From: Lentzea alba
GTDB taxonomy: Bacteria > Actinomycetota > Actinomycetes > Mycobacteriales > Pseudonocardiaceae
Length of the DNA: 64,000 nucleotides
NCBI RefSeq assembly: GCF_011067745.1
Contig: NZ_JAAMPJ010000014.1
Coordinates: forward strand, 186,001-250,000
Direction of reading: 5' to 3'
The notes under the pieces: model-generated
Database searches by the model: none
What the model was told of the DNA's origin: nothing
The model's input: only the letters and a program-made list of their open reading frames with translations
Translations under genes and position numbers: made by a program
Part shown: piece after piece, positions 59,040 to 64,000 of the stretch
Position numbering within the stretch: position 1 is the stretch's first letter
How the letters are laid out: each line of letters starts with the position of its first letter

Positions 59040-59060
59040 GTACCGTACAGCATACGGTAC
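59040..59060. promoter_or_regulatory. TetR operator between SNF2 and TetR genes
   Basis: GTACCGTA and TACGGTAC, perfect 8-base arms with a five-base spacer. The TACGG/CCGTA core matches the operator region of the paralogous TetR near 43137-43154. A TAGGGT box at 59063-59068 precedes the TetR GTG by seven bases. Confidence 0.75.
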
Positions 59061-59075
59061 GGTAGGGTCACGTTC

Positions 59076-59831
59076 GTGATCGAACACACGGGCAGCGGTG
59101 ACCCGGCGCGGACGCTGGCGTTGCTGTGGCGCACCCAGGAGCGCGTGTCGCGCAAGGGCAAGCCGGACCTGAGCGTGGACCGCATCGTGCAGGCGGGCAT
59201 CGCGCTGGCCGACGCCGACGGGCTGAAGGCGTTGTCGATGCGCCGCGTCGCCGAGTCGCTGGGCGTGGGGACGATGTCGCTCTACACCTACGTGCCCGGC
59301 AAGGGCGAGCTGATCGACGTCATGGTCGACACCGTCCAGGCCGCGACCGGGCGGGAGCCGGCCGAGGGCTGGCGTGCGCACCTGGCATACGTGGCGCGGG
59401 AGAACCTGGCGCTGTACCGGCGGCATCCGTGGTTGCTGCAGGTGGCACCGTCGCGCACGGTGCTGGGGCCGCAGGTGGCGGCGAAGTACGACTTCGAGCT
59501 GCGCGGGCTGGAGGACGTCGGGCTGTCGGACGTGGAGATGGACTCGGTGCTCAACCTCGTGCTGGGCCACGTGCAGAACTCGGCGCGGGGGCTGACCGCG
59601 GCGGCGGTGACCGAGCAGGAGACGGGGCTGACCGACCAGCAGTGGTGGGACGCGGCGGCGCCGTTCCTGATGACGGTGTTCGACCCGGCGCGCTTTCCGG
59701 TGGCGGCACGCGTGGGCGGCGCGGTCGGGGAGGCGCACCAGAGCGCGTTCAGCCCGGAGCACTCGTTCGAGTTCGGGCTGGAGATGATCCTGGACGGCGT
59801 CAATCGGCTGATCGAGTCGCGTCAGGCGTAA
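59076..59831 (+). CDS. TetR-family regulator (TetR_C_1-type)
   Basis: 251 residues. The N-terminal extension GSGDPARTLALLWRTQERV and HTH (IVQAGIALADADGLKALSMRRVAESLGVGTMSLYTYVPGKGELIDVM) match the TetR at 42356-43111. GTG 59076 comes directly after the operator and a likely -10, so a leaderless, autorepressed gene is likely. It may also repress the divergent SNF2 operon. Confidence 0.92.
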   Translation: MIEHTGSGDPARTLALLWRTQERVSRKGKPDLSVDRIVQAGIALADADGLKALSMRRVAESLGVGTMSLYTYVPGKGELIDVMVDTVQAATGREPAEGWRAHLAYVARENLALYRRHPWLLQVAPSRTVLGPQVAAKYDFELRGLEDVGLSDVEMDSVLNLVLGHVQNSARGLTAAAVTEQETGLTDQQWWDAAAPFLMTVFDPARFPVAARVGGAVGEAHQSAFSPEHSFEFGLEMILDGVNRLIESRQA

Positions 59832-59938
59832 CAGGCGAGTGACACCTTCCGGGATGCGTCGTTAATTCCCACGCGGTGTGCTTCAGGTGCCTACAGTTAC
59901 GCCACGCCGATCAAGTTCGCCGTTCGGGAGGCCCGCTC

Positions 59939-61180
59939 GTGGTGATCGACTCGCAGCCGCGGCAGGCGCTGGTGCGCCGGGTCACCGGTCTGGCGCGGTC
60001 GACACCGGGGCGGTTGAGCCTGATCGTGCTGGTACTGGTGCTGGCGAGTCTCGCGAGCGGCGCGCTGACGACGTGGAGCGTGGTCCGGCAGGAGCGGGCG
60101 CTGGAGGACCTGGCGACCCGGTCGGAGCCCCTCTCGCACGCGGCGCAGGAGGTCTACCGGTCCTTGCAGGACGCGGACGCGACGGCGGCGAGCGCGTTCC
60201 TGTCCGGCGGGCTGGAGCCGGCTCAGCTGCGCGAACGCTACGAGGCCGACATCGCGCAGGCCCAGGCGGCGCTGTCGGTGGCGACGGCCTCCTCCCCCGA
60301 CCTGACCGCGACGCTGGCCGCGCAGCTGCCGGTCTACACGGGACTGATCGAGACGGCGCGGTCGAACAACCGGCAGGGTTTCCCGGTGGGCGCGGCGTAC
60401 CTGCGCGAGGCGTCGGGGCTGATGCGCACGCAGCTGCTGCCGGCGGCGCAGGAGCTGTACCGGGCGGAGACGGACCGGGTGGCGCGGGCGCAGGACGAGG
60501 CGGACTTCCCGTGGGCTTCGGTGTCGGTCGCGCTGCTGTTCGTGGTGGCGCTGTACCTCACCCAGCGTTATCTGACCCGCAAGACGAACCGGTTGTTCAA
60601 CGTCGGCCTGCTGGTCGCGACCGGGGCGGCGGTGCTGTCGCTGTTGTGGGTGACGACGGTGTCGGTGCTGGTGATGAACGACGTGGCGGACTCGCGGACG
60701 GCGTCGGCGAAGGTCGACGTGCTGGCGCAGGCGCGGATCGCGACGCTGACCGCCCGCGGCGAGGAGACGTTGACGCTGGTCGCGCGCGGTGCGGGGCAGA
60801 CGTACGAGAAGAACTTCGTCGAGGTCTCCGCACGGCTGGAGGGGCAGCTGGACCAGGCGAAACGGCTGGACGACACCGAGGCCGTCGACCAGGCGATGCG
60901 GCACTTCCGGCAGTGGCAGCAGGTGCACCAGCGCATCCGCGAGGCCGACGACGCGGGCCAGTACAACGACGCGGTGGCGCTGATCAACAACCCGTACTTC
61001 GACTCGCTGGACCAGGATCTGGTGCGGGCGATCGGCGAGGCGCGGCAGGACTTCAGCGACGAGGTGGCGGTGGCGCGGGCGTCGCTCGCGGGCACGGTGG
61101 TCGGGGTGCTGGTGCTGGCGGTGATCAGCGCGGTCGGGTCGACGATGGGCCTGTGGCAGCGACTCAAGGAGTACCGGTGA
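59939..61180 (+). CDS. glnX: GlnX-like membrane sensor protein
   Basis: 413 residues with three to four membrane helices (about 25-45, 198-214, 228-250 and 382-402) and long helical outer segments (QERALEDLATRSEPLSHAAQEVYRSL and ETLTLVARGAGQTYEKNFVEV) between them. In mycobacteria and relatives glnX-glnH-pknG signals aspartate/glutamate availability: GlnH binds ligand, GlnX passes the signal to the kinase. The order and coupling here are the same. GTG 59939 has GGGAGG upstream. Confidence 0.85.
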   Translation: MVIDSQPRQALVRRVTGLARSTPGRLSLIVLVLVLASLASGALTTWSVVRQERALEDLATRSEPLSHAAQEVYRSLQDADATAASAFLSGGLEPAQLRERYEADIAQAQAALSVATASSPDLTATLAAQLPVYTGLIETARSNNRQGFPVGAAYLREASGLMRTQLLPAAQELYRAETDRVARAQDEADFPWASVSVALLFVVALYLTQRYLTRKTNRLFNVGLLVATGAAVLSLLWVTTVSVLVMNDVADSRTASAKVDVLAQARIATLTARGEETLTLVARGAGQTYEKNFVEVSARLEGQLDQAKRLDDTEAVDQAMRHFRQWQQVHQRIREADDAGQYNDAVALINNPYFDSLDQDLVRAIGEARQDFSDEVAVARASLAGTVVGVLVLAVISAVGSTMGLWQRLKEYR

Positions 61181-62133
61181 GGCGACTGACACTCGCGGCG
61201 GTCATGCTGCTCGGAGCGTGTTCGGCGGGTCCGGCGCCGAGCGAGGTCGTGCCGCGGGGCGCGCCCACGCCCCAGCCCGCCGGTGCCAGCACCGTGACGG
61301 CCGCGCCGAGCAGTTCGGCGGGCCCGGCGCCGTCGTGCGACCCGACAGCGAGCCTGCGACCAGGCGCGTTGCCGGCCGCGGGGCAGATGCCGGCGGGCTC
61401 GAACATGGAACGGATCTTCAAACGCGGCCGGTTGATCGCCGGGGTGGACCAGAACTCGTACCTGATGGGGTTCCGCAACTCGTTCACCGGCGAGATCGAG
61501 GGCTTCGACGTCGACGTCGTCCGGCAGCTCGCGAAGGCGATCTTCGGTGACGAGAAGAAGGTGCAGTTCAAGGTCGTCACCTCGGCCGAGCGGATCCCGA
61601 TGCTCAAGAGCGGCGAGGTCGACGTCGTGGTGCGCACGATGACGATCACCTGCGAACGGCTCGAGGACGTCGACTTCTCGTCGGTCTACTACCAGGCGGG
61701 CCAGCGGGTGCTGGCCCGCCGCAACTCCGGCATCACCGGCGTGGACAGCCTCAAGGACAAGAAGGTGTGCGTGGCGTCGGGGTCCACGTCGCTGGGCAAC
61801 GTCGTCAACCGGGTGAAGACGACGGTGAGCGTGCCGAACTGGACGGACTGCCTGGTGATGCTGCAGCAGGGGCAGACCGACGCGATCTCCACCGACGACA
61901 CGATCCTGGCGGGGCTGGCGGCGCAGGACCCGTACACCGAGGTGGTCGGGGCGCGGTTCACCGAGGAGCCCTACGGCGTGGGTGTGCCGAAGGGGCAGGA
62001 GGACCTGGTCCGGTTCGTCAACGGCGTGCTGGAGCGGATGCGCGGGGACGGTTCGTGGGCGGCGATCTACGCCCGGTGGCTCAACACGCTCGGACCGGCA
62101 CCAGCGCCGCCTGTCGCTCGTTATCGGGACTAG
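61177..62133 (+). CDS. glnH: GlnH-like periplasmic amino-acid-binding lipoprotein
   Basis: 318 residues. Lipobox LLGAC near 12-15, a Pro/Ser-rich linker, then a solute-binding domain (RGRLIAGVDQNSYLMGFRNSFTGEIEGFDVDVVRQLAKAIFG, KSGEVDVVVRTMTIT and TDCLVMLQQGQTDAISTDDTILAGLAAQ). Binds glutamate/aspartate in homologues. GTG 61177 overlaps the glnX stop. No ABC-permease genes follow, in line with a sensor role. Confidence 0.92.
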   Translation: MRRLTLAAVMLLGACSAGPAPSEVVPRGAPTPQPAGASTVTAAPSSSAGPAPSCDPTASLRPGALPAAGQMPAGSNMERIFKRGRLIAGVDQNSYLMGFRNSFTGEIEGFDVDVVRQLAKAIFGDEKKVQFKVVTSAERIPMLKSGEVDVVVRTMTITCERLEDVDFSSVYYQAGQRVLARRNSGITGVDSLKDKKVCVASGSTSLGNVVNRVKTTVSVPNWTDCLVMLQQGQTDAISTDDTILAGLAAQDPYTEVVGARFTEEPYGVGVPKGQEDLVRFVNGVLERMRGDGSWAAIYARWLNTLGPAPAPPVARYRD

Positions 62134-62150
62134 GGAGGGGGTCGCGCGAG

Positions 62151-64000
62151 ATGAGCGAGGACCTGGATCTGCCCGCGACCGGGCCCGCGACGTCGCCGGG
62201 GACCGCACCCTGGTCGGTGTCGCAGGAGGCCGTGCGCTCGAGCTCGGGCCGGGCCCGCCGGGGCAGCGCGCGGTCGATGAGTCGCGGCCGGCTCGGCGCG
62301 GGGCTGGTCGAGGTGCCGCGGGTGCCGTACCGGGATCCGAAGACCGCTGTGCTGGAGAACCCGGAGGTGCCGGAGGCCAAGCGGTTCTGCTCGAAGTGCG
62401 GCAAGAAGGTCGGGCGGCGCGGCGACGGCAAGCCGGGCCGGGTGGAGGGGTTCTGCCCGCAGTGCGGGCACGCGTACTCGTTCACGCCGAAGCTGGAACC
62501 GGGCGAGGTGCTGCACGACCAGTACGAGGTGCTGGGGTGTCTCGCGCACGGCGGCCTGGGGTGGCTGTACCTGGCGCTGGACCACGCGGTGAGCGACCGG
62601 TGGGTGGTGCTCAAGGGCCTGCTCGACTCGGGTGACGCGGACGCGATGGCGGCGGCGCTGGCCGAACGCCGGTTCCTGGCCGAGGTCGAGCACCCGAACA
62701 TCGTGAAGATCCACAACTTCATCCGGCACGCGGACCGCAAGACCGAGAACCTCGTCGAGTACATCGTGATGGAGTACGTCGGCGGCGAGTCGATCAAGGA
62801 CATGATCACGCACCGGCGCCGGGAGGGCCGCGGCGACGAGGCGTTGCCGCTGGCGCAGGCCATCGCGTACGTGCTGGAGATCCTGCCCGCGGTCGGCTAC
62901 CTGCACGGGGTGGGGCTGCTGTACTGCGACTTCAAGCCGGACAACATGATCCACACCGAGGAGCAGCTCAAGCTGATCGACCTGGGCGCGGTGCGGCGCA
63001 TCGACGACCACCACTCCCCCATCTACGGCACGATCGGCTACCAGGCGCCGGAGATCGGCACGATCGGGCCGTCGGTGTTCTCCGACATCTACACCGTCGG
63101 CCGCGCGCTGGCGGTGATGAGCTTCCCGTTCGACTTCCGCGGCCGCTGCAAGGACCGGTTGCCGACGGTGGACGAACAACCGCTGCTGGGCCGCTTCGAG
63201 TCGTTCCACCGCCTGCTGCTGCGCGCCACGAACCCGAACCCCGAGCTGCGGTTCTCCTCGGCCGAGGACATGGCCGACCAGCTCACGGGCGTGCTGCGCG
63301 AGGTGCTGGCGATCGAGGACGGCGTGCCGCGGCCCGGCCTGTCACGGCAGTTCACGCCGGAGCGCCGCCGCTTCGGCGTGGAGGGCGCGCTGGACCTGGC
63401 CGAGGTGGCGCAGGCGTTGCCGGCACCGAGCGTGAACACCTCGGACGCGGCCGCCTCGTGGCTGGCGACGGCGACGACGTCGGACCCGGCGGGGCTGCGC
63501 AAGGCGCCGGAGTACACCGTGGAGGTGCGGTTTCGGCTGGTGCGGGTGCTGATCGAGTCCGGGGACACCGAGGCGGCGCTGCGTGAGCTGGAGGCGCTCA
63601 CGGCGCCGTCGATGTTCGACGAGTCCGAACTGGACCCCGAGGACTGGCGTCCCGACTGGTACCGGGGCCTGGCCGCGCTGACCGACAAGCGTCCCGAGGA
63701 CGCGCGGGGGTTCTTCGACGCGGTGTGCTCGGCGGTGCCGGGTGAGGCGGCGCCGAAGCTCGCGCTGGGTGTGTGTCTCGAGGCCGTCGGCGACCTGGTG
63801 GCGGCGGCGGGCTGGTACGAGCTGGTGTGGCGAACGGACCACGCGTACGTGTCGGCGGCGTTCGGCCTGGCGCGAGTGCTGCTCGCGTGCGGGAACCGGG
63901 CACGGGCCGTCGAGGTGCTGCTGTCCGTTCCGGACACATCTTCACAACATCTGGCCGCGCAGATCGCGGCGGTGCGCGCGCAGCTCGGTCACAGCGACGC
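62151..64000 (+). CDS. pknG: Serine/threonine protein kinase PknG (3' end outside window)
   Basis: 616 residues visible, no stop before the window end. Order as in PknG: a flexible N-terminal tail with Ser/Thr sites, rubredoxin domain FCSKCGKK (C80, C83) and GFCPQCGH (C102, C105), and the kinase domain with Gly loop LAHGGLGWLYLA, VVLKG (K155) and YCDFKPDN (catalytic Asp), with DLG in place of DFG. TPR repeats follow. Soluble kinase acting on GarA/OdhI-type FHA proteins to control 2-oxoglutarate flux. ATG 62151 follows GGGAGGGG. Confidence 0.95.
   Translation, partial: MSEDLDLPATGPATSPGTAPWSVSQEAVRSSSGRARRGSARSMSRGRLGAGLVEVPRVPYRDPKTAVLENPEVPEAKRFCSKCGKKVGRRGDGKPGRVEGFCPQCGHAYSFTPKLEPGEVLHDQYEVLGCLAHGGLGWLYLALDHAVSDRWVVLKGLLDSGDADAMAAALAERRFLAEVEHPNIVKIHNFIRHADRKTENLVEYIVMEYVGGESIKDMITHRRREGRGDEALPLAQAIAYVLEILPAVGYLHGVGLLYCDFKPDNMIHTEEQLKLIDLGAVRRIDDHHSPIYGTIGYQAPEIGTIGPSVFSDIYTVGRALAVMSFPFDFRGRCKDRLPTVDEQPLLGRFESFHRLLLRATNPNPELRFSSAEDMADQLTGVLREVLAIEDGVPRPGLSRQFTPERRRFGVEGALDLAEVAQALPAPSVNTSDAAASWLATATTSDPAGLRKAPEYTVEVRFRLVRVLIESGDTEAALRELEALTAPSMFDESELDPEDWRPDWYRGLAALTDKRPEDARGFFDAVCSAVPGEAAPKLALGVCLEAVGDLVAAAGWYELVWRTDHAYVSAAFGLARVLLACGNRARAVEVLLSVPDTSSQHLAAQIAAVRAQLGHSD

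Noticed and set aside
59878-62133. 751-residue forward frame beginning in glnX
   Set aside because: The first part is an out-of-frame shadow of glnX; only from 61177 is it the real glnH gene.
1-64000. Secondary-metabolite biosynthetic cluster
   Set aside because: No PKS, NRPS, terpene synthase, lanthipeptide or other core gene was found; the P450 and EboC-like pieces are remnants.
1-64000. tRNA, rRNA, CRISPR or prophage
   Set aside because: No cloverleaf-like or repeat-spacer pattern, no phage structural genes or integrase seen by reading; a dedicated scan such as tRNAscan-SE was not possible.

Overview
The window is 64 kb of chromosome-like, high G+C DNA (about 70% by eye, with strong G/C at third codon positions and many GTG starts). 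The genes point to a filamentous actinomycete. The evidence is a DUF397 plus XRE/DUF5753 pair, MmyB-type XRE regulators, WxG-type secretion substrates, an ECF42 sigma factor with a DGPF-type partner, and a glnX-glnH-pknG locus at the right end. Pseudonocardiales (for example Lentzea, Saccharothrix or Actinosynnema) is my best guess, but it is an inference from gene content only. No tRNA, rRNA, CRISPR array, origin or complete mobile element was seen.

Layout. 1-9.7 kb: a truncated dienelactone-hydrolase-like gene, a secreted D-Ala-D-Ala dipeptidase, small regulator/enzyme pairs (MmyB, Lrp/AsnC with an M20 amidohydrolase, TetR), an ECF sigma factor, an ArsR operon with two SRPBCC proteins, and a tandem P-loop protein. 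9.7-13.7 kb: a protealysin-like protease, then an HxlR regulator divergent from a hydrolase and an Fe-S protein across a 28-bp perfect inverted repeat. 13.5-17.6 kb: DUF397/XRE, two WxG/EspC-like type VII substrate candidates, and an IS5-type transposase remnant carrying a 60-bp palindrome that also occurs at 4.6 kb. 17.8-25.6 kb: TetR/alcohol dehydrogenase, a chimeric gene remnant (prenyltransferase start joined to a P450 end), TetR/carboxylesterase, a DsbA-VKOR oxidative folding pair, and a tautomerase/alcohol dehydrogenase operon. 25.7-32.1 kb: MmyB/SDR, HAD-DeoR facing an MFS transporter and RraA-like protein, then small VOC/YCII/DinB-fold enzymes. 32.1-38.6 kb: a large secreted subtilase, a racemase, an AraC regulator and a LysE exporter. 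38.7-45.8 kb: GNAT, a second IF-1 gene, ECF42 with a shortened YCII partner, TetR/NmrA, MerR, membrane proteins and arylamine N-acetyltransferase. 45.8-51.6 kb: GNAT, a secretable-looking papain-like protein with an LQRxxGN motif, an ECF sigma with a membrane partner, SDR and DUF2087 proteins. 51.7-59 kb: a WYL regulator, a Tat-exported pectate-lyase-like protein, a DUF3626 remnant, and a coupled SNF2-SWIM-acetyltransferase-YjdF operon. 59-64 kb: TetR, then glnX-glnH-pknG, with pknG running off the end.

How it works together. The region is dominated by one-component regulators divergent from, or leading into, one or two metabolic genes. In many cases the operator can be read directly as an inverted repeat, often overlapping the start codon or the likely -10 box of what looks like a leaderless transcript. 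The most unusual items are the LQRxxGN papain-like protein at 46.4-47.6 kb, the WxG/EspC pair at 14.6-16.9 kb, the duplicated 60-bp palindrome, the chimeric pseudogene at 19.7-20.2 kb, and the shortened YCII gene whose ribosome binding site lies in a hairpin.
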